Shown piece after piece: positions 25,432 to 39,556 of a stretch of 64,000 nucleotides of DNA. The position numbers and the translations under genes were made by a program. Each line of letters begins with the position of its first letter. Within the stretch, counting starts at the first letter, position 1. The DNA comes from Sycobia sp. Sy_11 (taxonomy: Eukaryota > Arthropoda > Insecta > Hymenoptera > Epichrysomallidae): positions 1,165,001-1,229,000 of the forward strand of contig JACCIC010000120.1 in NCBI GenBank assembly GCA_018907035.1. Reading direction: 5' to 3'. The notes under the pieces were generated by a model that had not been told where the DNA came from, searched no databases, and was given only the letters and a program-made list of their open reading frames with translations.

Positions 25432-25843
25432 TATAAAGACAAAGCGTGTTTTTGTTTGTACGCGATAACCGAAAAAACTACTGAACCGATTGTTATAAAA
25501 TTTGATTCTATATTATCTTGGGAAGGACATAGGCTATGTTTTTTATTGAAAATGATTTTACTTCCATCAATAAATTATGATAATTGTTTTAACAATCACT
25601 TTCATCAGCGGCCACCAGGTGGCGTTTTGAATCACGAACGTCAACTCAATGTAGTCGGCTTAAAGTATTAATACCAGGCCAGCTCAAGTGATTGTTCATA
25701 TCCAACATTGGGATCCGTATCCAAAGAAGGTGTGACGTTAGTCGGCATTACCTTTTTTGTTCTTCAGGTTAATTTGACACTACTCTCACACCTTATGGAT
25801 ATCTTTTGGCTTTTGTACATTTTTGAATTTTTCTCACTTGAAA

Positions 25844-25885
<42 letters not shown>

Positions 25886-26345
25886 CTCTGTCTTTTTCTC
25901 CTTCTCTTATAAAATGGTTCTGTATGCCAAATCATAATGAATATAATTTGTGATGACAATTATATTTTTGTTTTTATACATTATATTAACTTCAGAATTG
26001 TGACAAGAGACTGTTTTTTTTTTTAGTTTGAACAAAAGAAATGATTACAAAATAGGGTTCTTTTACCAACAACCTCGAAACTATATATATATAATATATC
26101 GTCACTTCGGCATAAAAAGGAAATATCCATCATCTGCTTTAAAAATATGCTATTCGCCATATCATTTTGCTTGAATTTCAGTTGGCATCACGACGAAAAA
26201 AATTCACGGTATTTAATTGAAAAAACGAGAATATAGGAAATATGTAATATATTGTATGTATATTATATTGTATATATTATGTATATACATTTTAAATACG
26301 GTTTCTACTGAGAAATATTGTATTGGCATGTACGGGCGGTTGATT
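25429..26345 (+). mobile_element. Helitron-like element, shorter copy
   Basis: Collinear with 22617-23516: same start (ACTAATTTATAAAGACAAAGCGTG), same CACCA(C/G) block and the same GTGTGACGTTAGTCGG segment. It also shares the (CT)n position and the GCATGTACGGGCGGTTGATTA segment, where similarity stops at 26345. It lacks the minisatellite and the 3' hairpin. An expanded (CT)n at 25848-25881 corresponds to a shorter (CT) run in the first copy. Confidence 0.7.
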
Positions 26346-28040
<1,695 letters not shown>

Positions 28041-28044
28041 ATAT

Positions 28045-29290
28045 ACTCTCCAATGGTCCCATCTCTGACGTTAACTAAGTTGTTTTTGACACGCTGTATA
28101 AAACGGTTCATTTTTTCCGTCAGTTGGAAGTTCGATTCAGCTGCGATTCCATAAAAGCATATACCAGGCTTCTCCATCTGGAGTGACAGATTCCCCCGGT
28201 TCTAGACTCTCAAATGAGCCGACAGTCTCAAAGGTTTCCCATCCGATGTGAATGCCCTTATTAAGTCCACGCAATGGTGAAATGCGTATCCCATTATCTT
28301 AACATTTTGTGTGTTATTGATGACATTCACATCGTTCCAGAAATGTGCATTTTTGGATCTATCTGACCCCAACAATGTTCCAGCCGCGTGTATTACAAAG
28401 TACGTCTGGAGATTTTTTACTACAAAGTAGTATGTCTTTTGTACTAGTCTCATGTCACTCTGGTAATGGAGGTAAGAATATGGCTCCATTGACTCCTCTC
28501 CATCTTTCATTATGAGTTCTAGCTCGACTGCTCATCTATCGGTAAACACCCATTGTAAAAAATCGGAATCCTTAGCCAGATTGACCAGTTTGGTGAAATA
28601 TCCTATTGAAAGTAGACATGCGCAGTCTTTGAATCGTGATCTGAACATGCATATACGCATATTGCCGTTCTTATTCTACGGAAATCTGTGGAAAAATATG
28701 TCTATTGCGGCCACAATCTTTAAGTAACTGCTGTCCATCGACCAAGGCTCGTACAGGGTTGGGGGTGGAATCGCTGCAAAAGGGTATTTATATACTTATC
28801 AGGGTATCAAATATCCTTTTCTTTAGGGAATCGGAATATTCTGTAGTTGCTGCGTTTTAAAGACGGGCCGGCGCCAGTAGCAGACACGCCATCCAGTCGC
28901 CGTCTTCTGGGGTTGCCTCTCGCGTGTTCACCCCCGGCACTATTCCTACTTTAACCACAATATCTATGATGTCCCAAGGAGTAACTAAATCTCCCTTCTT
29001 ACCTATGGAGATTTTGAAGCTTGTCCAGTCTCTGTCCAATTCCTCCTTTTGGTTTTCTAAGTAGCCGTGCAGGAATATTTTGACCAGGTTTACATCTAGA
29101 TTGTTGGAAGCGATTCCATCCTTCACCGCTATTCGCAATTCCTCATGATTGGCAGCTCCTGTCTTGTACTCAGCAGAAGGTTTGGACCCAGGATGAGCCA
29201 AAAACCATTCAGAAGGGTATTGGCAAGGAATCTTCGTAGAGGGCACCTTAATCTCCACTTCCTTTTGTGTACACTCGCTTGTAAGTTGTA
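28045..29290 (-). pseudogene. endogenous viral element: rhabdovirus-type nucleoprotein gene, broken
   Basis: Minus-strand segments match the rhabdovirus nucleoprotein in order. N-terminal part (29290-28860): DWTSFKISIGKKGD followed by a TPWD motif and an acidic DGDWMA segment. Middle part (about 28740-28510): FFHRFP, SRFKDCACLLSIGY and a QWVFT motif. Next block (28510-28202): PYSYLHYQSDMRLVQKTYY and VKN. C-terminal part (about 28180-28050): RDGTIGEY. In the virus this protein coats the RNA genome. The copy has at least one frame change and stop codons between 28860 and 28510, and an in-frame stop near 28203. It cannot make an intact nucleoprotein. No polymerase or glycoprotein segment is adjacent. 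The flanks are low-complexity and the upstream 25 codons of the first frame are not viral. Confidence 0.8.
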
Positions 29291-29810
29291 GAAGCCATTG
29301 TGTTACAGAGAGAGACAGAGAGAAAGAATGAGGATGAGGGAGTAGTGGTGCGCAAAATCGATACAAGAACGAACGCGTGTTCTATTTTACTCCGGGGTCA
29401 GCTCGTAACACCCCCCCCCCCGCCCAAGTCCTCCATTCATGCTTTCCGCTCTTAACAACGAGTAGCCAGGCAGCGCCAAGAACGATTGCACCTGGATCTT
29501 AAAATGCCTCGCCAAAGTCTAACGGATGTATCTATTGATTTATGCTGGCGAACAAGGACATTGTGATTTCGGCTTTATTAATTATACTGCAACGCAGAGC
29601 CTCTTCCCAAGTGACGGTGAAGGATTAGAGAAAATAAGGAGGATTTAAAGTAAAAGTTTTGAGACAATATTACGCAACTTTTTCGATTCTTTTTCGCCAC
29701 GAATTACATCATTACGTCCTTATGAAAGTTCTGACAGAGAAATCGATCGATTGAATTTATCATTAATTGCAAGAATAGCAATTTATGTTACTTTAATATT
29801 AACATAGATA
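29291..29810. other. spacer; C-homopolymer, no gene
   Basis: It contains a run of 11 C (near 29409-29419), followed by a moderately GC-rich stretch to 29630 with no recognisable coding potential. Confidence 0.5.
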
Positions 29811-29910
29811 CAACCGATGCCTCGGCGGAGTGACGAAGTCAAATCTTGAGCACTGAGCAAAGTTAAACAGGATTTACCGCAATCAGTAGTTGCTCAGTGC
29901 ATGAGCGTTT
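29811..29910 (+). repeat. 5S-rRNA-like SINE copy
   Basis: Head CAACCGATGCCTCGGCGGAG as in the copy at 21165. It is followed by CTTGAGCACTGAGCAAAGTTAAACAGG...CAATCAGTAGTTGC. This is laid out like 5S rRNA from its TCCGATCACCGAAGTTAAGCA segment to its CAGTACTTGGATGGG segment, with many changes. The AGTTAA(A/G)CA box A-like part is the most telling. Likely a Pol III SINE; no poly(A) or clear target duplication seen. Confidence 0.5.
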
Positions 29911-30630
29911 GTAAGTTATGGCAAAGGCACAGGAATACTTTGTAGTGATTAAAAATGCAAAACGTTTAAGTTTTACATTAGTTACATTGCTGCTTTCTAT
30001 AACCATTGTAAACACCTTCTGATTCCCATGTTCGGTACACTTCCATCTTATCTTCTCCCTATATATATAGCTATTAGGCAACAGGCATTGACTAAGGGCT
30101 ATGAGACCTTAGTCTTAATAATTTGGTCACTCATTCCCCCCTCTCTCTCAATATATATATATGTATTCTCGAATGGTTATTAAACCTAGAATACCCAAAA
30201 AAGAAAAAGAAAATTTTACATACGAACAGACACGTAGAAATTGAAAAAAAGAAAATAAAGAATATGTGTCTATAGAATAATAAGTAAGAGGGCGAAAGAA
30301 TGAGAGGCAGGAGAAATGAGAATATAAGAGACGAGGATGGGAAGAGAAAAGGACAAGTGGAAGACCATCTATGAGATGAGAAAATAATAATAAAGTAGAA
30401 GTGAGCGAGACTGTCCATAAATTGTTGTGCTGCTTGTTAATGGTCCGAGAGCCTCCAGGCGACCTCAACTAAACGTAGCCCACTATCACCTGACACTCAT
30501 CGCATTTTTATTTCTTTGCTCTTTTTCTCTTCTTATATTTGTGTCCTTTTTAATAAGTAGTATATTAATTATTTTCTAATATTATTATAAATGTTATCGT
30601 TTCCATTAAAAATAATTTCCTAAAAAGTGA

Positions 30631-30688
<58 letters not shown>

Positions 30689-32276
30689 AAAGTTTTAAAT
30701 TGCTATTATTCTTCCGCATAAGTGAAAAGAAAACTACTTACAGTGATTCGAGCACAAAACGAAAATTATCGTCATAATCATTAGAAAGTGAAGTAAGCTA
30801 TACAATAATAATTGAAGAATGCGCTTGAAATATATAGGATAAAGATTTGAAAATGCCAAAGAAATTGTGTAGAGATAAAATCCTATAAATTCAGAAAATA
30901 AAATAGATATATTCTATATTGAGTTCTGCAAAAATTCTGCGAAAGCTTTCCTTACCAAAAATAATATTAGAATAAATGTAGTTAAAGAAGTGTATAGATA
31001 TATAGGCCGTATGATCCTTCGTCGCAGGGTTGATCCACAGATACGATTACTTTTCACCAACAAAATATTTTTATTAACACTCGGACGCGATTTCCACTCG
31101 CTTATAGTCAAACTACCGACAAATTTTAAATATAATAGAAACATGGTATAAGTATAGAAAGATGTTATCGTTTAATAATTGTGCAAATATTTAATAAGAA
31201 TTTAAATCGATTACTGAACCAGTTCATGATCAATAAAAAAATTTTCATGGTGATAAAAGCTTCGTATCACGTGAATACAGTTTTTTTTTTTTTTTTAGAT
31301 AAATTTAGATGAAATTTTATGTGATTTTACAAACCGTATCTATCGGACTTTTTGTATTAAAGAACAAAAATGGTTTTTTACTTTGTAAAGAAATAAATAA
31401 ATTATTAATGAATAAGCAAAAAGTCAAGTATTGTCGTAAGTTTTCATTTTTCATCGAAAAAAATTTCGTGTTCAATTACATCGAATCAAAATTTATACTT
31501 ATGTTTGGAAAAAATATCTGAAAAAGCCTATTCAACATACTATTTCTAAAAGTCATTCCATACTATTATGACAAAAACAAACTTAAGTTTTTGTCAAATG
31601 CCAATTGCAACAATCATATAATCAAATCTTGCGACTCGTGCAATAAATCTGAATAAATCAGTATATTCTTCAATGTTATTAAATATTAAAAAAAAAATTG
31701 AAAGTATCATGATTTTTCCAGCTTAAACCGTCAAAATAAATGAGTTGCGAGTGGAAACATAAAAAAGCGGTACCTTATTTTGAAAATATGTGTGATGGCG
31801 ATAAAAAGATAAATAATAGTTAAAGATTTATATAGCTGTTTAATCCTAGCAAAATATATGAGTTTAATGTGCCTTCCAAGCAATGGAAACACCTTGGTTG
31901 AACTTTGAGCAGTGCTGCAGCTACAATAAAAATTAATGTTGAATCTCTGCAAATGATAAAAAATATATTTGTGAATTGCGTGAATGTAGAAAAATCGTGG
32001 TCTAGGAATACAAGATATCATAGAACGTAAAACGCGCGAGGCTCGAGATAAGATAATGAAAGAAAATCTTGTGCCAAAAGTTATTGTGATTAATGATGAT
32101 CGGTGTAAGGTGAAACTACCATGGTTCGAAAACCATCCATCAGTTCATGGCAATAAGAGTACGTTCGCTAGACCCTTGCAGAATGTTCTGTCGTTATACA
32201 CATAATAAATTAATCGTATCAAATGATAAGACAATTATGTCATCTCAAAAATTCGTCATGGCTGGATTTATTTTAA
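29911..32276. other. no gene seen
   Basis: It holds (TA)n at 30635-30686 and a purine-rich tract at 30190-30400 whose opposite strand gives spurious hydrophobic frames. It also has a T-run of about 14 at 31281. No credible exons. Confidence 0.5.
30635..30686. repeat. (TA)n microsatellite
   Basis: About 25 TA units. Confidence 0.98.
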
Positions 32277-33020
32277 TTTTTATTATAGTATTTGTCTAAT
32301 TAAAGGATAATAAAAATGTGAAATATTTTTACAAAGGAACTCAGATAAATACGTAGCCTATAATTAATTATAATTCATTTTTCAATATAGTCTCCTTTTA
32401 AATTAATAAATATTTTTATCGGTCTTACAGTCTTTATAATATCATTTATTAGCTACAATAATGACAGTCAGACTGTCCTTGTTTATGATCACCCTCGTAG
32501 AATCTAAAATAAAACTTATTACTACAATAAATTATATCAGAAAATTAAAAATAAAAATTAAATGAAATTAATAATAAAATATAAAAATAAAAATAAAATT
32601 AAAATAATAAGTAAAATAAAAAGTAAAAAATAATAAAAGTACTTATTCGTTTTTTTTATTATTTTTTATTTTTTATTTTAATTATTATTGTAATTTTATT
32701 TTTATTTTTATTTTTATATTTTATTATTAATTTTATTTTATTTTTATTTTTAATTTTCTGATATAATTTATTGTAGTAATAAGTTTTATTTTAGATTCTT
32801 CAGGGGTGAATATAAACAAGGACAGTCTGTCTGTCATTATTTTAGCTAATATATGATATTATAAAGACTGTAAGACCGATAAAAATATTTATTAATTTAA
32901 AAGGAGACTATATTGAAAAATGAATTATAATTAATTATAGGCTACGTATTTATCTGAGTTCCTTTGTAAAAATATTTCACATTTTTATTATCCTTTAATT
33001 AGACAAATACTATAATAAAA
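32277..33020. repeat. 0.74 kb palindrome
   Basis: The outer arms (32277 to about 32560 and about 32745 to 33020) are near-perfect reverse complements, e.g. CCTATAATTAATTATAATTC and its complement, and GACAGTC...GTCC and its complement. The centre (32560-32745) is an A-rich run facing a T-rich run, so nearly the whole segment can fold. Its right end abuts a mariner relic, and the first bases after the right arm repeat CCGATAAAAATATTTATT from inside the arm. Confidence 0.93.
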
Positions 33021-33039
33021 CCGATAAAAATATTTATTA

Positions 33040-33560
33040 AATTAATTCAGAAGAGTCGACATAAGTACAACTTATAATTTTAATTCGATATACTTTATCC
33101 AGCGATGCTCAAGCTTTTTTAATTCGTCATAAAAATACGTTTTCTGGATATCTGGAAATTAGGCCTCCGTGACGGCAATTCATTGCACATTTAACTGAAA
33201 TTTTTGTCTGGTGAGCGGTTTTTTTCAATTTTCAAAACAAAAAAAATGTCACACGAGGCCAAATCTAGAGAATACGGTGAACGAGACAGTAGTTCACAGC
33301 GCGAATCAACTAATTTGAGCTGTGTTGTCATGCTGAAAGAGTAATTTTGAACCAAATAGGACTATCTTTTTGCAATTCGAAATCGAATCTACTTAATAAT
33401 TCTGCCTAATAATCGATTTTACCCTTCTTCAGGTAGTCCATGTATAGAACAAATTTTGTGAATCACAGAAAACGATGATCACCTTTTGTATAAGCTGTGA
33501 TGCTTTGATGGCTTTACTTAGCAATAGTGTAATCATCCATCTAAAATACATGAAGCTCTA
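33040..33560 (-). pseudogene. mariner transposase relic (C-terminal half)
   Basis: Minus-strand fragments in several frames match mariner transposase. In order they are YLKKGKI near 33430, LFQHDNTA around 33330 (the second catalytic Asp region), and LKKLEHRW-like residues near 33110 followed by IKYIEL, the usual C-terminal signature. Stops and shifts are frequent. The terminal repeats are not recognised unless the neighbouring palindrome derives from them. Confidence 0.6.
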
Positions 33561-34129
33561 TATGAAGGAACCCCAATAATAACTGTTAGGAAATTTCTTA
33601 TGAGTATTACTTAAAGCAATTAACATTTAATTCAACAATAACACATATCTCATTTTTTCTGAACTTTATTTAAAAAAAAAACCTACTATAAATTTCAAAA
33701 ATAACTTACAAATATCAATAATAGGATTATGAAAAAACATTTTTCAATTGAGATGTAACGTTTATTATTACTATAGAAGATAGTAAACGTGATGAAAACA
33801 ATAATGATAAGTTAGAAAACTAAATACGATTAATGAACAAGAATAATAAATAATGGTGAAAATTTGCATTACACACTAATATCTGCCAACGATCTGTTTA
33901 TAAAGAATTATACAAAAACGATATATTATTGAACAAAAATTGTCTTTTATTTAATGATTCAACGATGGTATTTAGATATTAAATTGATCTAAATTTAATA
34001 TCTGGGGATTTTTTTATTATTCTGGAACTTCCTTATGATGAACTATATAAATCAGAAAATATATTATTAATTTCTTTATAGTTTGGCGATAAAAAAATCT
34101 ATAGTAAATTTATTTTTATAATATTGAAA

Positions 34130-35900
34130 AACATCGTTTAAAAATTTATAGGGATGTCAACTGCCAGCAAAAGCCCTATTTTTCAATATGAATTAGTACA
34201 ATGGAAAATTTGACTATCAAGAGTTTAGAGTCTGTAAAGAAGACAATCTTATCCTTACAATAGAAATATTCTATTATACATTTAAGAAAATACAATGCAG
34301 TGTCTTGTGCAAGCTCTTGAAATAATGAAGCCAATTTGTGGGATAAATGTTCCTAAAATATTATTCAAATTTGGGCCTAAACTTATTGCTTATATATTTA
34401 TTAACGTAATGCATTGTTTTCGAAAAGAATACAAAATATTCAAAAGAAAAAATTAATGTATCAATATGAATAAATATTATAGATTACAAAGCCAGTCTGA
34501 TAAAACCTCCAAATTTTGTATCTAAACGACCTCGTGCTATAAAATTTCATTTCAGTCAATGGCAAACATCGGAATTCACAAATTATTTTTGTTATTATTC
34601 AATACCTGTTTTAAATGACATTCTAGATTCTGAGGATTTTAAACATTATAAATATCTAGTTCTGTCTATGTATCTACTGTGTAAACAGTGAAATAACAAA
34701 TTTATCAGAGAAATTAATTAATGAATTTATACTAAGATTCCAAGAATTATGATACGAAACATCTCTGGGTTCTTTATGGACTACCTCCTAGTGCTTTGCT
34801 TTAGAAGACTTAAGTGACAAAATGAAGCAACTCGTTCACAGCAGCAAAAATCCATCATAACAAAATTGTGAATAATGTGACTACGTATATTAATATGCAT
34901 ATATTCCAATATCAACGAATTAAAAATAATGCTATTATATATAATGCTTGTAAATCAATTACATCTAGAAAATATAAAATGAAATTATTCAATCTTAAAA
35001 AATTAGCGTATATAGTAAATAGGTCATTAAAAATATCAAAATCTGAATCTAAATTTTCATACAGAGAAAAATAGTATTTTCCAATTTAAAAAAGTGTAAA
35101 AGAAAGAAATATCTGTTCAGTTCTAAAAGCAGTCAACAAAATCAGAAAGCAAGATCATTTACTTATTCATAATGGTATTAAATTGGTTCAAGATTTTATA
35201 AAAGTATCAGATTCTAATTGCGATAAAATTTGTACATTTTCTGGTGATAATCATGTTCGAATTAAAAAATGTGGGACTGTGACTTAATGTTCCATTATAA
35301 ATCTCGGCAGAAAAACGCTAAATTTTTATTAAAAAATGTTTAGAAATTTCAAAGGCAATAGTAATCATTAATGTCAATAATTTAAAATATTGTTTTTGTA
35401 TTAAAATAGATAAACATATTTTCTATGTTGGCCTCTAAATATATTAGAGTCTAAATAATTTATTAATATATTAGATTTGCATATTATGTTAGTAATAAAC
35501 CATAATGCTATTTTGATATATAAATATGTGCATAAAAATATTACTTAGTAAAAATTACAAATTAAGTAATGAGAAATAACTATTATTGAAATAATTATAA
35601 TTTAAAAATTTTTATATTTATAAAAAGAGAAAATGACTTAATAATGCTTCTTTAAATTTTAAATTCTATATAGAAAATGTAGACTCGATTACTAATTTAA
35701 AAAATAAACCAGGAACCCAGTACGAATGTATTAAAAATCATAAAGATTATTATGGGTTTCCTCTAGATGGTTTTACTTCAAAATACAAAAAAAAACCATT
35801 TAAAATTTTAAAAAATTATAGAACAGTAATTGGTTCAGGCAGTAAAAATACATCGGTTTGTTTACTACTGTTCAAGAACGAACTTTTCACATTAAGTAGA
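34130..35900 (+). pseudogene. degraded Tnp2-like transposase, related to but distinct from the 52.4 kb element
   Basis: Plus-strand fragments: PPNFVSKRPRAIKFHFSQWQ, then EFTNYFCYYSIPVLNDIL, HYKYLVLSMYLLC and, after frame changes, LHWVLYG-like residues (34500-34860). They follow the order of the transposase at 52446, where ELRQILLYSGPANF is followed by THFLLLHTAMRIF and the VYGTKFIS...H motif. An upstream GATG...GCCAGCAAAAGCCC near 34150 may be the DAPAR motif. The later part (35690-35870) stays fairly open (YYGFPLDGFTSKY) and could be the C-terminal region. Many stops; dead. Confidence 0.5.
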
Positions 35901-38156
35901 GGCTGCTCAATGATTAGAGATCGATTTCTGTCAACCTAATTTTTTAGAGGTAACTTATAAACTATGAAGTTTATACAGGATTTTTCGTTTTCGAAACACA
36001 AGCTCACTATAGTTTCCTGTAAAGACTGTAAGTAATTCTTTCAAAAATCACGCTAAAGAGCTTTAAAATAATATAAACGAAATAAATATATATATCATCC
36101 CACCACAATATCCACTTATTTCCAAATATAAAAATTAAATAGAATTTCATAAAAATCAATGCGCTTTCCATTGAATTTTTTGCGGAATTGCGGAATTCAA
36201 TTTATGATAATCATGATGATCGTACAAATGAGACATCGATATTAGGAATTTTATGGGATAAAACAACAGATATAATTGAATAAAAGATGGCTAAACGGAG
36301 TATATTATCGTCCAGGCATCCTATATATAACCCGTTTAGAGGCACGTATCCTATTCTCTAATCGTGATGCACAAGTCAATGAAAGTGCAGTGGTCCCTTG
36401 ACCCATAGCCAAAAACGCAGTCCAGCTAATGCTACCCGGCGAGTCTAACAAATCGCAGTTAAACCGAAGACACAACCGGCAAAAAAAAGTAACATTTCAA
36501 CTCCGTAGTTAAGTGAACAGAATTGTTGCATGCAAAACAAGCACTGTGATGCAGACTAACACCAAAGCACTTCGCCCCCCCCCCTTCCACCAACCTAAAA
36601 CTAGATCGAGCTACCGCAACAAGCCGCAACCAGATAAACTTGGTTGTAATGTAAAGCGAACAGCGCCAATAAAAATGACCAACCAAGCTAATCTAAGCAG
36701 ATCTTAACCAGTCTAATCAGTTTAATGAATGCCATAACATTTAAATTAAAGATCTGCCAGTAAACTATTTTATTGTTATAAAATCAGTATTCAAGAAAAT
36801 TCAATAATCAATATATGTATTATTTATTATTGGAAGGTAAAACGATTATATAAAATTATATTATATAAAATTATAGGTGAAAATAGTTTAATAATATTCA
36901 TACAAGAATAACTATTAAGTCATGAATAGCGGAAGATAATAAGCTTCAAAATTTAAAAATTTAAATTTGAATATTTATTTACCTCATATCAATTCAATCA
37001 CATCCAGAGATGTAATGCTGAATCTTATAAACCGTAAATAATAGCCAAAATTGTTATTTTCAAATTATATTTATATACTGTATTGTAACTGGATTATTGA
37101 TATCTTTTGTAAACGGAAATATTGTAAATTAATTGAAAAAAGAAATTAAAAAGGTAAGCTTCACTCTGGGTATCCTGCTCAGCTCATCAGTAGGAAAAAT
37201 TAGAAAAAACAGTTTAAGCAGTCGAAACTTACTATGATGATTTGATGAAGATATTCAATTCATGAAAGTTTTTAAAAAATTTTAAAAACTACAGAAAGTG
37301 AAATTTTTATAGATTCTAAGTTTTCTCGTATGATGCATTATGAAGTATAATATTTTGTATAACTGATTTTGGATCTGTGAATAGATAAAAATTAAACGTA
37401 TCTCTGTAATAGAATAATAGAATACTTTAAAACTTGCTTTGTGTCCAGTTCAATCAGGAATTTTACCCAGTGCATTGAATCAACTTAATAAAATACCAAT
37501 TTTGTTTTATATTGGGTGTGATACTTCACCATAATTTTTTATAATGTATGAAACTTTTCTTTTAGGTAAATTATGCATTCATAGTTAAATCCTGAGATCA
37601 AAATCACTTCATTCAACTGTAAATATCTGAATAGAATTTATGCATGCATCTAAATAAAAACTTCAAATACATATTTTTGTACAAAAAATAATATGAAATT
37701 TAATACAATAAAAACTAATCATTAAAACTAGGAAGCTTTATTGAAAATAAGTCATTTATATTTTTTAAATTTATTCACTAGTTAAACCGTGTATTTGAAT
37801 ATGTTTCTGAAACAAAGTTTTTTATATTATTAATAGGTATAAGTTTATTTTGAATACTTTACAAAATGCAAAGACCTTCATTAAAGACCCGTATTTGCAA
37901 AAAACCAAACTTTTGTTTTATTTCCAGATAATGAAGCTGGTAAAAGAAACGAAATATCACCTTACCTACAGCGATTTTCTTCTAACAAGGTATATTTTAT
38001 ATTGTGTGTTAGTTAACAATGATTTTTTATGATATATACAATTTTTTATTCGTAGAATATTGAAAGAATACATAAAAGTTTTTTTACTGAGTTGAGAGAC
38101 TGAAAAACTTCATAAATCATCTAATATTAATATATTTTGCATCAAATATTGTAAAT

Positions 38157-38213
<57 letters not shown>

Positions 38214-39556
38214 GATAATATTACTCTATTAATAATTCTAATAATATATACTCTAAATTATTCATCTGTTTTTTGAAACTGTACAATTTAATTAAAAAAC
38301 AGCCAGGAAATTGATAATTGATTTTCTTATTTAATATTAATATAAAAATTTATTTTTTAGATATAAAATCAAATTGAAAAAGTAAAATTAAACATATACT
38401 TTTTTAACAGTAACATATTTTAATTATACAACCTATGTATAAAAATACAATTAATTATATTCAAAACATTTTAAAATAAATAGAAACTAACTTACTAAAA
38501 GCATACTACATTTATTTATTTTCGAAATACCTTTTTTATTCACATTTACACATTTGTAAAATTTTATAAAAAAAACTTTTTAAAAAAGTAAAAAAATCCA
38601 AGTAAGATTTTGTTGATACATTTTGTTTGATAAAAAATAGTAATATAGAAATTCTATTTGGATTAATAAAATAAAGTACAATTTTCATTTTTTAATAAAT
38701 TTCAATATCAATGTTGTTACTGTGATAAATAAAAAACAAAAGTTTAGTTAGAGAGAAGTAGCTCCTTAATATATATATTATTTTGCGATATCCCTGTGCA
38801 TTTTTTTTGTATTCCATTTTTTAAAATTTATTTAGATACATATCAATGTAATAGAATTAATAAAAAATAAAACATATTTTAAAGGTCTAATATTTTAAAT
38901 TTTACTAATTTTTTAAATTTGTAAAAATTAATTAGCAAAATTTTCTTTTGCATTTGACTGCATTTAATTGCGCAATTGTCTTATAATTAAAATTTTTTGG
39001 ATTGACTATATTAACAAGATTAATATTGAACATTATTAAACAATTACAATTGTACTTTATCTTATGAATCAAAATATAATTTCATATTACTATTTTTAGT
39101 ACAGAAAACTTATTAAAAAAAGCATATTGACCTTTTTTTACTTTTTTGAAGTTTTAATTATTATTTTTAATTATAAAATATTGAAATTTTTGTCTGTTTT
39201 ATGTAGCAAACAAATTTTCCTGAAACTTTACAGATCAAACTTAAAACAATCCCTTAAATAATATTTTTATATATTTATAAAATTCTTTCAACTTATAATC
39301 TGTTGTTTGCAATTGATAAAATTAAGTAGGTAATTAATTATGATAGTATATAACATATTAAATATGTATAATTTAAATAAAATTCTCTTGTTACAAGTTT
39401 CGTATAATACACTCGAACGTATTTATCTATCATTGTCATATTAATTATAAATATATAATATTCATTTTTATCAAGTCTGACTTAATTTTAGAACAGGTAA
39501 TACAAAAACAACATTTAATTATTTTAAATTCAATAAAATGTGAGACTCTAATCAAG
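35901..39556. other. intergenic; no gene seen
   Basis: It contains a C10 run at about 36576, a GC-richer stretch at 36290-36710 without domains, and (TA)n at 38158-38211. It includes the 3' flank of EXOSC5. Otherwise very AT-rich. Confidence 0.5.
38158..38211. repeat. (TA)n microsatellite
   Basis: About 26 TA units. Confidence 0.98.

Noticed and set aside
30131..30468. Hydrophobic 95-106-codon frames resembling membrane proteins
   Set aside because: They arise from a purine-rich low-complexity stretch read on the opposite strand.
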